Shown one piece after another: positions 44,442 through 56,774 of a stretch of DNA of 64,000 nt. The DNA is from Escallonia rubra (Eukaryota; Streptophyta; Magnoliopsida; Escalloniales; Escalloniaceae). A program made the translations under genes and the position numbers. The stretch spans positions 124,001 through 188,000 of the forward strand of contig JAVXUO010001395.1 of the NCBI GenBank assembly GCA_033065855.1, given 5' to 3'. Position 1 is the stretch's first letter; every line of letters starts with the position of its first letter. The notes below the pieces were generated by a model, which was not told where the DNA came from, ran no database searches, and saw only the letters and a list, made by a program, of their open reading frames with translations.

Positions 44442-45750
44442 CCCTTTAAAGTTATGATATTTGTTTCAAGGGTAGGTTGGCCATTAACCCAAAAGAAACC
44501 ATAACCCTAATGTCTTATCTCTTTTTTTCCCTTCCTCTCTCTCCTCTCCTCCCCCCTCTAAAGTGCCACCCACCTTCCATCGCAGCCCAGCTTCCACAGT
44601 CAGCGATTGGCCATTTTCACTGTCGATAGGCCTTGGGCAGCTCTTAGCACAAGAGGATAAAGACCTTATTCTATTTCGATTACGGAATAGCAACTTGGAG
44701 CTCGGGACATTAAGTCATTTGCTCACTCCCGACTATGCTCATAACCTCACGCTTTTTGGGCTTACGGGTATGAGCTAGGAGTTCGTTCCCTCATTAACTA
44801 CTAGAATAGTTTCATAATGAGGAACACAAGTCAGACTTCTTTCGAGGAAGTCATTCATTCATTTTGTTTTTTTTTTTTTGGATTTTCTTTCTTCTATGTG
44901 TGCTTGTTACCCACCCACCCAAGCTACGAGCTACTCAATTCATATATTTTTGTCCCCAAGATGGCTCTCCTGGTGGTGGGCCAAAGCTCTCTATGGTCAC
45001 CCGCTTCCTCCTTTAGGTTGGCCTCAACTCTTGTAACCTACCAGATCGTGGTGGTGGCAGGCCCATTTCTGTGATCAAATCGTGGTGAGGCTGTGGCCAT
45101 GATGTCATGGTGGCTAGATAATGGTCGTGATATGCTGGCTATTGGCAGTCATTAGCTGTGAAGGTGGGTTCGTCCAATGATGGCTTGTGCAATGGTGAAT
45201 ATGGCTCATGTGGTGGTTTATACGGTGTGTGGTGGTGGTCAGTGTGATTTTTGGCGTGGATTGGTGGTGGTGTAAGAGATCAACGAGGTGGGTTTGGGCT
45301 AAAGATCATAGTCGTGCACCACAAACCCCAGTCTTGTCTTTCTCTCCCTCTGATCAAGCACCAATCTTGGGTGGTGCTTGATGTTAAACAATTGCATGGC
45401 GCGGTGGTGTGGCGTTCGATAGTGATGATGATGCAGTGGAGGTGGTCGGGTGCTATGGTGACGAGGGTGGGTAACGACTGCGACGGTGGGGTGGGATGAT
45501 GGGGTGGATCGAGGTGGTGAAACCTTAAAGAGAGTGGGAAGTGAAGATTTTGAAATCTTTAAAGTGAACATATGAAACCGTGAGTCTTTTTAACAGTCCC
45601 ATAACAGTTTTGATTAATGTGCACAACTTTTAGGAGTAGGGGTAGGTTTAGTTCACATTTTTTAACTTAATGGACTAAACCGCACATGGGTGTAAGTACA
45701 TGTGGCCAAAGTACTGTTTTCCCTTAATAGTTTTGAGGAACAATATTTGT
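44442..45750. other. Noncoding region with GGTGGT-rich segment
   Basis: No recognisable gene. From about 45040 to 45510 the plus strand is rich in GTGGTGG words. Open frames at 45251-45499 and 45299-45571 follow from that composition. Confidence 0.35.
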
Positions 45751-46188
45751 TTAGGGGTGCAACTTGGTTGGATTAGGTTAGGTTGGTAGCCAACCTGAGA
45801 AAATCCATGTGCTTTTAAAATCAACAAGCTTTAACCCAACAAAATATTGAATTAAATGGGTTAGGTTAGGTTAGGTTAGGTTGAGTGGGTTTATTTTGGT
45901 TTCAATGGGTTTATCAAAACAAAGTAATTTTTTACTATTATTTAAGCAAAAAGTAGAGTAGTGGTGGCCACTAGCAGTGGTGGCGACGGACAACGGTGCA
46001 ACGAAAGGTGGTGTCGGCTAGTGGTGCTTCTTATTTATGGAAGTTACAAACAAAATATCAATTTTTACCCCAATAGATTTTAAAAGCCCAATCCAAGATA
46101 ACCCACTATAATACATACTCAATCCATCATAATTTTGTAACTATGTTGGTTGAATTGTGTTGGTTATACCCATAAAAAATCAAGCCCT
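45751..46188. mobile_element. Candidate hAT-like MITE
   Basis: The left side reads TTAGGGGTGCAACTTGGTTG with GGTTAGGTTAGGTTAGGTTA further in (45860-45882). The right side ends CAAGCCCTAG at about 46190. The ends are only partly complementary, and the flanks TATTTGTT and TATTTATG match at 6 of 8. Suggestive, not proven. Confidence 0.3.
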
Positions 46189-46464
46189 AGTATTTATGAA
46201 GTGTTGTGGATGGAATCTATAGGAACCGAAAGAAGCTCGCAAGCAAACCTGCACAGAACAAACAAGACAACAATGACATGCCAGAGGGGATTTTGGCGAA
46301 GAGTCTCCGATGCCTAAGTCAGTATCTGAAAAAGGGGAGGTTCAATATATGTGAGAGGAACTCTGAAAGGGAGCATATTACACGTCGAAAAAGAATGCGT
46401 GTCACTATTAGGACAATATTTTCTATCCGGCAACCAAGCAGAGAGAGAAAGAGAGAGAGTTCCT

Positions 46465-46860
46465 TGGAGCTCGTCTACTCGGCTGAATGAATTGAAATAT
46501 AAAAGGCCTATTTGAGCTCTTCTGCTGGGCTGGACGAGTAAAAAGCTTAAAGTCTTGTTGAGCTCATCTACTTGACTGGACGAATAGAGAACTTAAAGGC
46601 CCTTTTGAGCTCATATATTTGGCTGACGAGTAGAGAGCTTGAAGCCTTTTTGAGATCTTCTGCTCGATTGGATGAGTAGAGAGCTTAAAGCCTTTTTGAG
46701 CTCGTCTACTTGGCTAGACTAGTAGAGAAGTTAAAACCCCTTTTGAGCTCATCTACTCGGCTGGATGAGTAGAAAGCTTAATGCCTTTTTAAACTTGTCT
46801 ATTTGGTTGATCGAGTAGAGAGCTTGAAAACCATTTTGAGCTCATCTACTCGATTGATTG
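46465..46860. repeat. 47-49-bp tandem repeat, left part
   Basis: About eight units built on GAGCTCATCTACTCGGCTGG, then ACGAGTAGAGAGCTTAAAGC and CTTTTT. Units differ at 10-25% of positions. The array resumes at 47872 after an LTR-like insertion. Confidence 0.85.
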
Positions 46861-47871
46861 CATCAGTAACTTTGGTTTTTGCTTTAAAATAACTTACACT
46901 CGAATGTTTTCCAAAATCCTTCGACTGTTTCCTTCAGTGCTTTGGGTTTCGTCCAAAAGACTTTTTCGTTCGATCAAATTACCAAAATCCATCGACCGTT
47001 TTCTCCAGAACCAAAAGATTGTTTTACTTATCATTTTCATTCGAAGGATTTCATAAGACTACTTAATGTTGTTCAAAAAATTGTTTTCATCCGAGTGAAT
47101 CTTATTTTCCTTTGACCGATTCCATCAAAGACTAAAAAGTTACTTTATTTTTCATTTTCATCCGAATGAATTTTATATTCATTTGATCGAATCCTTAGAG
47201 TAATCTAAATCTTTTTGGGATGCAATTCCTCCGAACGTTTTTTTAAAATCATTCGAATAATTCTATTTAAAATATTTTATGTCTTGTCCCATTAAATGAT
47301 CTTCAACGGTCATATCCTCTCGAATATAAAAGGGACTCTTAGAGAGTTTATTACTAACTTTTCCAATCTCCAAAAAAATTTATATACTCTCTCTCTAAAA
47401 ACTCTCTCAACTTGTTCATACATCTTTATAATCCTTTGTGTGAGAGATTTTTATTTTGAGATCTTGTCAAGCAAGCTTCTTAGTTAAGTTCTTTAAGATT
47501 TAGATTTTTCCACCTAAGAAAGCTTAGCTCGTTTGTCTTTCATTGTAATGTCTACTCTTTGAGGAGTATAAATTGTATTTCAGTTGTAATCTTCATTTCA
47601 CTTGTAATTGTTGGAAACCTTGAAGAGGTTCAGAACTGTACTGAGGTATGAGCTAGCACCCGAAGCTAGCTGGTTAGTGGAAGGCTCGAGTATGTCTCCC
47701 TTGTGTAGAGTGTTCAGGGACTGGACGTAGGCAGATAGGCCGAACCAGTATAAATATTTTTGTTGATCTTTGATTGCTATTATCTTGTGAGTTCAAATTT
47801 TAAATTCTTACTTAGATCTGTAAACACCTATTCACCACCCCCCCCTCTAGGTGTACTTAGGGACCTATAAG
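46861..47871 (+). mobile_element. Probable solo LTR inserted in the tandem array
   Basis: The interrupting ~1 kb has features of a Copia LTR: a TATA-like AATATAAAAGGG at 47323, a leader-like segment, and an end CTATTCACCACCCCCCCCTC followed by TAGGTG that parallels the end of the SIRE LTR (CTATTCACCCCCCC...TCTAGGG). It shares GGACGTAGGC...GCCGAACCA with that LTR. No internal coding region follows. Exact ends and target duplication are unclear. Confidence 0.55.
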
Positions 47872-48190
47872 CTTAAAGCCTTTTTGAGCTCATCTGTCAG
47901 TCTGATGAGTAGAGAGCTAGGAATCCATAAGAGCTCATATGTTCAGTCTGAGTAGAGAGATTGGAGTCCATAGCAGCTCGTTTGCTCGGTCTGACAACAA
48001 AGAACTAAGAATCCAAATGAGCTCTCGGTCTGACGAGCAAAGAGATTGAAGTCCATTATAGCTCGTCAGCTCGGTCTCATGAGCAAAGAGCTAGGAATCC
48101 AAAGGATCTCATCTGCTCGGTCTGATGAGTAGAGAGATTAGAGTCCATCGCAACTCGCCTGCTCGGTCAGACCTAACAGAGATTTAGGAA
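47872..48190. repeat. 47-bp tandem repeat, right part
   Basis: It begins AGCTTAAAGCCTTTTTGAGC, continuing the left array, then about seven units alternating between AGCTAGGAATCCA and GATTGGAGTCCA versions, i.e. a two-unit higher-order repeat. The unit keeps GAGCTCATCTGCTCGGTCTG. Confidence 0.8.
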
Positions 48191-48419
48191 TTGAAAAGAG
48201 TTCATGTAGTTGACGAGGTTTTTGTGATGGAACAGATCCACTTGGACATACCAAAAAAATTGAGGGGGGGGGGGGGGGGAGAGTAATCTTGCCCCTAGTA
48301 TTGTTTATCGTGGACACGTGGTGGCTATCTCAAGGGTCACATATCCCTAGCCGTTGGATGATGAGACATCCTTTATGTGACGGCTAACTCCCTTTATTCG
48401 CACTCACATCATTTCATTT
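48191..48419. other. Noncoding spacer with a G run
   Basis: About 16 consecutive G at 48262-48279, followed by AGAGTAATC. No gene. Confidence 0.5.
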
Positions 48420-50660
48420 TGAGTGAAAGGAGAGTTTCGATACTTCAGAGAGATTTATGAGAGTTGGAAGACTTTTCGAAAGGGAACCGCCGGAGAATAT
48501 AAAGAAATGTCGGAGTTCTTGATACTCATAACATCCTTTGCCACTTTTGTTCCAAGTAAGGCTAAAAAACCCACCAACTTCCTTAAGCATTCTTTGTTTG
48601 ATCTGAAACATGTCATTTGCCACTAGCGACCATGTTTCTGAGCTTAACGATGATGCTAGGAGCGTTAGGATAGAAAGGAATTTGGTCCTACGATTTTTAG
48701 ACATAGGTATTCCTTTGATTCCCTACATTGAGCCTTGCCAGCCTCCTGCAAGGGAGGTTTTGGCCGCGAAGGCTCAGAGTCTAAAGCCCTTTTGATGCAT
48801 ACACTCTTAGGAGAAAGGTGAAAAGTTACGATCTCAAGATCTTGAGGGAGCACGATGAAAGCTAAAACTGTCGATTAAAGGGGAGGCGGCAAATATGTGC
48901 ACCATAATCCAAATAATTGTCTACGCATATATGTTTTATAACGGTTTTAGGGTACCAATCCACCCATTTTTGGCAAGAATGCTAAATAAGTAGGACCTGG
49001 CACTAGGCCAATTGTCTCCACACACTTGGCGTTTCATATCACTTTTCATATATCAATGTCATAAGCTCGGCTTAGAGCCTAGAGTTAGGATATTCAGATG
49101 GTTCTTCACCATACATACGATCATAAGATAAGTGGGCTGGTACTTCTTAAGTCAACTCTCCAAAGCCAATGCCAACCTTTTCCTAAACTCGCCTTCGTCA
49201 AACCAAAACAAAAAGGATCAATTTTTATTCGTCAAACTCCCTGAGGGCATAGCATGGAAAATTCCCAATGTGTGGAACCCAGAGTTAGACACAAGATCCT
49301 GCAATGCTCCCAAAGAAAAGGACTTGGGGCAAACAGATCTCGAGTATATTTAGTGGCTCAAAGCAGCTGAACCTATAAACTCTAAATACCCGTTGAGTAG
49401 TGAACATCTTCGTGAGTGTGGAATTATTCATGACTACGAAGGCGTGGATGAAGATAAGGGCGAATATAATCCTGGTAATTGTCTATGCGTATATAAAGCT
49501 TGCTTGCTTTGTCTTTTCACTTACTAATAACACCATTTGCTGAAAACATGGCATCCGGGAAACCCCAAGGCAGCGATGAGAGCTGAGCACTGGAGAGGAC
49601 CAACCTCTATTCGTAACGCTTGGATTTATGCTAGAACGGATCATACCGGATGACTTTCAAGTGATTAATGTTGAGGAGTATGAAGTTCAATACATTGGTC
49701 TTGACGCTTTGGAGACGTCGCAGCCACAGCCGAAGAGGGCCATCCAAGCCTGTCGTAGTTGGTCTGGAAGCTACCAAGGGGACACTCAAAGAGTCGCTGA
49801 AGAAGATGAAGGCCCCAATGAAGGCCGACCCTTCATTGTCAATGAAATTTGACAGCCCTAATTGGCCGGATTAGAGCATGATGACCGAATAGTTAGTTTT
49901 CAAGAGCGCTTGTACTGCTTGGGCATGGTCAAGCAAAAACAATCATTCCAATGGATTGCATAACACTCTCAGAGTATGACCCTATTTCCACGGCCAATGG
50001 GATGGTTCAACACACTGCATAGGTAAATGTTTGCTTTCCATCTTTCAAACAAGTTGAGAAGGTTTCCATTCATGTGTCCTCATTCTGCAGGCATTAGCTC
50101 AGGTTTAGATTGGTGCAAAGAAGCTTGTTGCCACAATGAGGGTAATGGATAAAGAGAGGAAGAAAGTCCTTATTGAAAACTTCTTTAGGATAGAGGTCGA
50201 GAAGAAGGTCACTGATTTGAAGAAGAAGGTTGAGAGACTAGAGCAGTCGAAGGCTGAGTTGGTCCAGCGCTTTGATGCGGAGAGAGAAACAATAGCCACA
50301 CAAGTAGTGTTGTCATTCAATGAAATCCCCAGCTTACAAGGCGATACGAATGCGTGATAGCAAGATAGCGCTTGTACGGGGCTACTACAGTGGAAAAGTT
50401 GACATCGAGAAGGAATATCCATAGCTGGATTTGAGCATATTTGAACACAAGTTTTCTTGCAAAGTTAAAAACTCAAGGAAATTACAAAGCATGAGGATTT
50501 TGCGAGACGGCAACAAGCCTTTCGCCCCCTTAGCCACCCAAGTCCCACTCCTAGCCCAAGTTTGGAAGTTCCAAGTGGAGGCTTGGGGTCGACAGCTGAA
50601 GGGGATAAAATGCAACTTAGCAATAGGCCAGCAAGTTGGTGAAGAGATGCCTGAGTAGCA
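48420..50660 (+). pseudogene. Antisense accessory ORF of a second gypsy element (transposon-type protein)
   Basis: Broken plus-strand frames. About 48950-49350 reads IHPFLARMLNK-stop-DLALGQLSPHTWRFISLF, then YFLSQLSKANANLF and KKDQFLFVKLPEG. This matches the plant family named putative gypsy-type transposon (Transposase_28-like), with the pattern LxPxxWRF followed by a Trp-Tyr-Phe block. About 50136-50357 encodes a charged coiled coil (FFRIEVEKKVTDLKKKVERL). It faces the antisense pol at 50700-52315 tail to tail, the layout known from the Tat/Grande clade of Ty3/gypsy elements. Several stops and frameshifts; not functional. The role of such ORFs is unknown. Confidence 0.65.
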
Positions 50661-50699
50661 CACGGAGGCGTAGTTTAGACTTAAGCCTTTGGTATATGG

Positions 50700-52315
50700 C
50701 TTCGAAGCCCTGCTATGTATTGTTATTATTATGAATGAATGAAAAAGCCTTTTGCAAAGTTGTTGTCCTAATTTGTACTTTATTAATAGAAAAATTGCTT
50801 AAGGCGATTACATTACTCTACCACTTGGGCCAAAGATCTAAAGCAACTAAAGAAATCTACTGAAGGCTAGGCCTTGCTAAGAGAAGTGAGCAATATAGTC
50901 CACTAGTGAAGGCATGCCCTCATCGAAGTTGTCTTGCTCATGGATAATAGCACCATAAATTGCCTACATTCCAAGTGCGGGGAATTGATTTTCTATCTAA
51001 ATCTTTCAAGTGGTATGAGCTTGATCCTCCTAACTTGATAACTTTGTAGGGGCCTTCCTAATTAGGTGCCGATTTTCCAACGGCATCTTTAGAGGTTGAA
51101 GCTTCTATTCCACGTAGGACAAGGTAACCAGTGCAAAAAGCGAGAGGGCGTACACGTATATCATGAAAATTTTCCACCTTTTATTTGTAAGAGGCAAGCC
51201 AAATTTGGTGTTTTGTCTCTTGTTTCGTCTAACAAATGGGTAGAAGCTGTAGCCAGCTGTGATAGTCGCCAATGCTTTAGCTTCTACCCATTTGGTAAAT
51301 TAATCGATGGCGATGATCACAAACTTGCACTGTCGTGATACCGGAGGATATGGGCCCAAGATGTCCATGTCCCATATTGCAAAATGTATAGGGCTGCTGA
51401 TTGAGACCGGAGGTGTTGGTGCTTGTTAAAGAACGAAAGCAAAATACCGACATGCGTCACATCTCCTCGTGTAATCCAAGGCATCTTGCTTCATGGTCGG
51501 CCAGTAATACCATTGGAGGAGGATTTTGTGCGTGAGAGTGCACCGTCCTAGGTGTAGTCCACAGATCCATTGATGTACTTATCAAATGGCATATTCAGCT
51601 ACAGAGGGTGTAATGCAAATAAAGATATGGCAGAGTAAACAATTGTCTATACTGAATGTCTTGCCGAGCTCTTGGTTTTTTTCTTGCAGCCTGTAGGTTG
51701 CCATGCTCAAGGTAGGCTTTGATCGAATCCATCCACAAAGGCTCTTGTGCTATGTCTATCACCTCTAGCGTGGTGATCCTAGGTTCTTGCAAGAGTTCAA
51801 GGTGAACGGTACGACCAAAAGCTTACGTGTCTAGTGAGGCCAGTCATGATAGAGCATCAACCTATGCATTATCATCTTTGTCGATCTGAGTGATGGAAAA
51901 ATGCTTGAAAATTATACCTACATCCTTTGCTTTATTTGGCGTCCCGGGCTTCATATTCTGTGGACAGTTGTTTGATAACGAGCTGGGAATTGCTGTAAGC
52001 TGGGAGGGATTCTGCTCGCATACATAGCTCTTGCTAGGTGCATTCCTGCTCTGAGGGCCTCGTATTCAGCTTCGTTGTTTGAGTCCTAAAAGTTGAAGCG
52101 AAGGGCATATTGATTGGTAAGATTGTTAGGCCCTTTGAGGATAAGCCTTGCTCCACTACCGCGGTTGTTGGAAGATGCATCGACGTACAATGTCCAAGTA
52201 AACCATTCATATGTGGGTGTGTCAATGGGCATGCTTCTTCCTTTATAGAAAAAGTGCACTCGACAATAAAGTCTGTGAGAGCCTGGCCCTTAAAAGAAGG
52301 GCGAGGGTTGTAGGT
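50700..52315 (-). mobile_element. Ty3/gypsy pol fragment: RNase H and integrase
   Basis: Minus-strand frames give an RNase H segment with SNNEAEYEALRAG (about 52045-52085) and upstream WTLYVDASSNN-like text (about 52165-52200). An integrase zinc-binding region follows at about 51450-51700, then the integrase core with CKFVIIAIDYFTKWVEAKAL-like sequence (about 51275-51335). RT is missing: homology stops at 52315 where the hAT end begins. Truncation by a hAT-type end also occurs in the first gypsy remnant at 4243. A 16-bp inverted repeat sits in the integrase part at 51233-51294. Confidence 0.75.
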
Positions 52316-55090
52316 AGTGGTGTCAAACAGGTTAGGCCGACCCGGCCCTAAAATGGCTCGAGCTGGCCCGGCCCTATAGAGGAACAGTGCCAGCCCTGGC
52401 CCATAGGGCCACGGGCCAGGGCCAGACCCTATAATGGCCCGACCCGAATTTAGCCCGTTTTTAGGGCCTCGCCCGGGTCTGGTCCATTCCAACATACACA
52501 TAACTCGAGTGACTCGGGGTTAAGACGACTCCTCTTATCATCCAACACCATCCCGCTCGCTAAAAATGCTGACTCTGAAGCAACCGTAGAGGCTTGCACC
52601 AATAGTACATCCCGAACAATTTGGGATAAATTTTTATAAAAATTTTTTATTTTGTTTCCAAAAATTTAACAAATTAAAATTCATATGTTCTTCCATTGAT
52701 AAAGCAGAATCACGATTAGTATTTGCATATAGACCAATCTCATTAAAAGAGGAAAAAATAGACGAACATGCAGAACTAGAAGTACCTTCCACTGGTAGTT
52801 GTCTTGCTATTAGATGTTCAAGGCCTTTAAGATATGACCCATAATATATTTCGCCGCTCAACGATGAAGCTCGCCTACGCACGTCAGGGGAATTTTGATA
52901 TAGGTAATACAGATCCTCAAATGTCGTGCTCACTTTCGTTGTAAGGTTGGTGGTGTCCTCATCCGTGTAGCACATTAGTCTTGATATCTCTAGTATCGAG
53001 ACTTTCGCGCCATGTAACTTTAACTTAGGATCCAAACAAGTGGCTACAACAAAAATAATAGGCAATTTCGCTCAATATTTATTAAACTTAATATCCATCT
53101 GTTTTACTATTTCTTGAAAGGGTCCTACATATCTTCATTACGTTAACATTGTAGCCATTTTGAGATTTTCTACCATAGTGATAGGTGAGATGGGATAGTA
53201 CGTACCAGATAATAAATTGGTAGACGTGTAAAATACCTCCAAAAATTTGGATAGCTGTGCCTATCTGTCATTCCACGTGAGTTGGCAAACCTTGTGGGAA
53301 CGTGGTTAATAGAAAGTGCGTATACACTTATTTGTATACCAAAATATGTAAAAGCATATGATATGTGGAGTTCCACCTATGGATGACATCTGTAAGTGGT
53401 CTCTTACGAGACAAATTATATTGAACACACAAAGCTTTAAATTTTTGTGTTCTCGGACCTGAACTATTAATTAATGCTGCCATACCCCTAATTTTGAGAA
53501 GAATGTCTCATGCAGCAGCTAAACCATCTTGAACAATGAAATTAATTATATGACAAACACCTGGAACATGAAATAATTCACCAGCAAGTACAAGTCGAAG
53601 GCTTTCCTTTAATGCTGAAATAACAGCTTTATTGTTAGAAGCATTATCAAAACTGATACTCATAATCTTGTTCTTTATTTTAAGCGTGGTACATGCATTA
53701 ATTAAAATAGTAGCAATGTTAGCTGCACCATGCGGATAAGGAAGGAGTTCGAAAGCGATGATTCCCTTGTTCATAGTCCAATCAGAATCAATCCAATGGG
53801 CCAACAAGCATAACTAACAAAATTAAAAGGAGATTGTCAAACAACATAAGTAAGACTAACTCTACCATCAAAATTATCAAAAGAATTAATCAAGCGTGCT
53901 TTAGCAGCATTATACTGTTTAAGTGCATCAGATCTAGTTGTGTTTCAATGAATTTTTTTGTACAAAGGTTGCACGTAAGTGTTCATATATCTAGAGTGCT
54001 TAACATTATCGACAAAACTAAAAGGTTGTTCATCATGAATAATAAATTCAGCAAGACCGTCTATTTGGTCTCGCTGATTATAAACAAATAACTTGTCGTC
54101 AAAAGATAAATGCGTTTGGCTAGGTTCGACATGGCCTTGTTTAGGTGCACACAGAAGATAATGCCTATTAAGATGTCCATTACCATTACCACACAAAAAT
54201 AATATACCACAGTACTTACATTGAGCTCTTCGGACGACGTCAACATAATATCATCAAAATGATTCCAACACTCGGTTTTTTTTCCCCTTTTGGACTTCTA
54301 GCGGATTGTCGGAAGGATTGCTCGATCTTTCACCATGATGACCGCTTATCGGGGTAAAATTCTATCCTGGAGTAGTAATTTCGCCAATCGAGTTGTGTCC
54401 TTGACTATATTGTGTGGTATCTTCTGATGGTGTATATTCAAAATCTGGAATGTTTTGGTTGAACTCTCAGTTGGCATGGGTATCTATACTCATTCGTGGC
54501 GGATCTTGAAAATCAAATGGTTGTGGTGGTGCTTGGAATGGTGCTTGTGGTGGCGGTGGTCGTGGTGCTTGTGGTGGTAGTGGTGGTGGTGCTCCACATT
54601 TGCTACGTGATTTAATAATCGAGACATATTTGATGCTAAATTTTTTTGACAAGAATGAAAAGTAAAACTAGTAAGAGTAACTAAATGCAAAGGAATAATA
54701 GTAGTAAATAATTAAATAATACTTGTAATTGAAAATTAGAGAGGTTTAGTATTTAGTAACAAATAACAATGGTAGCAAAGCTTGTAGAATTTAGATAAGA
54801 GAGAGTGAGAAGATTGATGTGAAAAATGTGAACAAGAGGGGGTGAATTTATAGATTTTCCAAAGTGCACAAAAGACCAAAATGCCCTTGAAAACTAGTCG
54901 TTTATAGTTGTTGGGGAGGGTAAAAGTGTAAAAAAGCATAAAAGAGTTGTTAGAAACTTGTTAAACGAAAATAACCCCAAACTAGCCGTTATATAGCTTT
55001 TGGGAGGGTAAAAGTGAAATTTTGCAAAAAGGAGGGAATATTGTCGTTATGGGGGGGAATCAAGAATTCAAAAAATATGTAAGGCCGGGC
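52316..55090 (-). mobile_element. hAT transposon with decayed transposase
   Basis: The left end starts GTGGTGTCAAAC, followed by GGCCCGGCCC-rich subterminal repeats to about 52480. Inside is a minus-strand hAT transposase. Near the other end, only a GGCCGGGCC word remains at 55083-55092 and the terminal inverted repeat is not found, so the 5' end is probably truncated or mutated. No target duplication can be assigned. Confidence 0.8.
52440..54660 (-). pseudogene. hAT transposase
   Basis: Parts in order on the minus strand: a Pro/His/Gln-rich N terminus (54652-54467, with PPPLPPQAPRPPPP); a BED zinc finger with CKYC and HLNRHYLLC (about 54225-54150); and the catalytic RNase H-like region with MSISFDNASNNKAVISALK and HVPGVCHIINFIVQDGL (53807-53508). 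Then come a middle block (FGIQISVYALS, about 53350) and C-terminal text ATCLDPKLKLHGAKVS (53042-52995). The hAT dimerisation motif VQASTVASESAF (about 52590-52555) is followed by LDDKRSRLNPESLELC. Several frameshifts and stops (for example near 52625, 53170 and 53490) mean no full transposase is made. hAT transposases cut and paste DNA carrying the element ends. Confidence 0.85.
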
Positions 55091-56774
55091 CTAAAAAGAA
55101 GATTGATGCCTGACTATAAAATTAACCACGATCTACTAGAGCAAGTGTAATCAAGTCAACCATGTTTTCATGATATAACAACTAGTAACATTCTGTACAT
55201 GTTATATGGGGAAAAAAGTATGCTTTGAACCTACTGTCAACATTGGCTTCTATTGCATCTTTTTTTTTGGTAATAAGAGAGTGAAATTGATAAGTAAAAG
55301 TTACAGAGGCTTTCAAGTTGCCTCCCACGAATTTTTCCTATTAGGTCACGACATGTCCGTGACTCTGTATACATGACCACAAAGGTCAAACTAACAAATT
55401 ACCTAATAAACTCGTACACATTACAATCAAGCTAACGCAGAACAAATCCTACACTAAAGCTCAACTTAAAACAACATGCCAAGTTTAAAGTTTTACAAAT
55501 AATACCAAAGCAGAAACAATAACCTACATGCACAATGAGGTAACATTAAAGCAGACAACCGGAAACTGCACGCCCAAAACTGAATTCAACCGCCGATAGA
55601 GGCGCTAACACAAAATTTCAACAAGGCAAATTTGCAATCTTCCCGTCTCTTACCAAATTGAACCAAACTATCTCAATACTTAGAAGGAATGCAGACACAA
55701 AGGACACTCAAACCTCAAAACCAATAGAGGCATTAAACCCCACACCCCACCCCACCCCACCCCACCCCACAGATTACCCGAAAAGACCCCAACAGTCAGA
55801 CCCCTCCCCTCCCCCCTCCCAGGGCCCGAAACCCCCTCCCCCTCCCCTCCCCTCCTTGTTAGACCCCGCATATTTAAATGCTTATATATATAAAAAAATG
55901 AATAAAATTAGAGAGCTTGGGGATGTAATGAATATTTTGAAATTCTTATTGTTTTAGAAATATAAGTATATATCTATTAGGTATCTGAAAGTTACGTACA
56001 ATATATATTTTATAGGAACACAAGGAAGTTCATAAAAATCTCCAGAGAACCCCTAGGAAGTGCCATCTTGAGATTTTGGAATTACTTTGAGGTAAAAATT
56101 TAATTTGATTATTGAATTGAGATTCGTGATAGGAATCCTACAAATTTTCTTTGTTTTAGAACATAATTGAGATCTTTGGGTATATTAAATTTTAGGACTT
56201 TTGATACAATTGAATTGGGAAGATCAATATTTTGGGTTTAATCGTGCAATTCGAGGTAAGAGTTTACTATTTTTGAAATCTAAATCGGTGTTAGATCAAT
56301 CGATTTTATTCTTGATTTGTAAGGGCTTAATTTCTTGTTAAAATCTGAAATTCTTGGTGGCGTCGAATGTTTCGTTGGCTTCGACGTGTACGAAAATTTG
56401 TTGCTAATCAAATCCCCAAACCGTTTGTCGTCTTTCTTTTACTCTGTTACGTGGCTATGCTAGGCTTGTCCCGTGATGTTGTGATTCATCTGTTTTTGGA
56501 TTACTATTTGTACTTTTGTCCTTCCTTATATACAATCTGAAGCCAATTCGTTTATTGCTGACCGTGCATAGCACTTGCCCAAGACAACTCATGCTTTGTT
56601 TTACATGAAATTGTTACAGATTCCTTAGTTGACTGGTCTTGTTTTGCGGTGGTCATCAATTCCTCTTTTCTGTGCGTGTCAATTTGAAGTAACTCCGATA
56701 CTGTATACCTTCGTAAAATCCTAATTTGATTTGCGTGACATCTGTCTCTCTTTAGACGTGACTTTCCTTACTAA
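55091..56774. other. Noncoding region with C-rich tracts
   Basis: CCCCACCCCACCCCACCCCA at 55742-55770 and C-rich runs to 55855. The remainder is AT-rich without coding support. The Pro-rich frame at 55658-55957 is a consequence of the C tracts. Confidence 0.4.

Noticed and set aside
44817..45571. Frames in the GGTGGT-rich segment
   Set aside because: No domain; both strands open for the same compositional reason.
52034..52501. 155-codon minus-strand frame as a gene
   Set aside because: It joins the end of the hAT transposase, the GC-rich hAT terminus and gypsy RNase H antisense parts; not a single gene.
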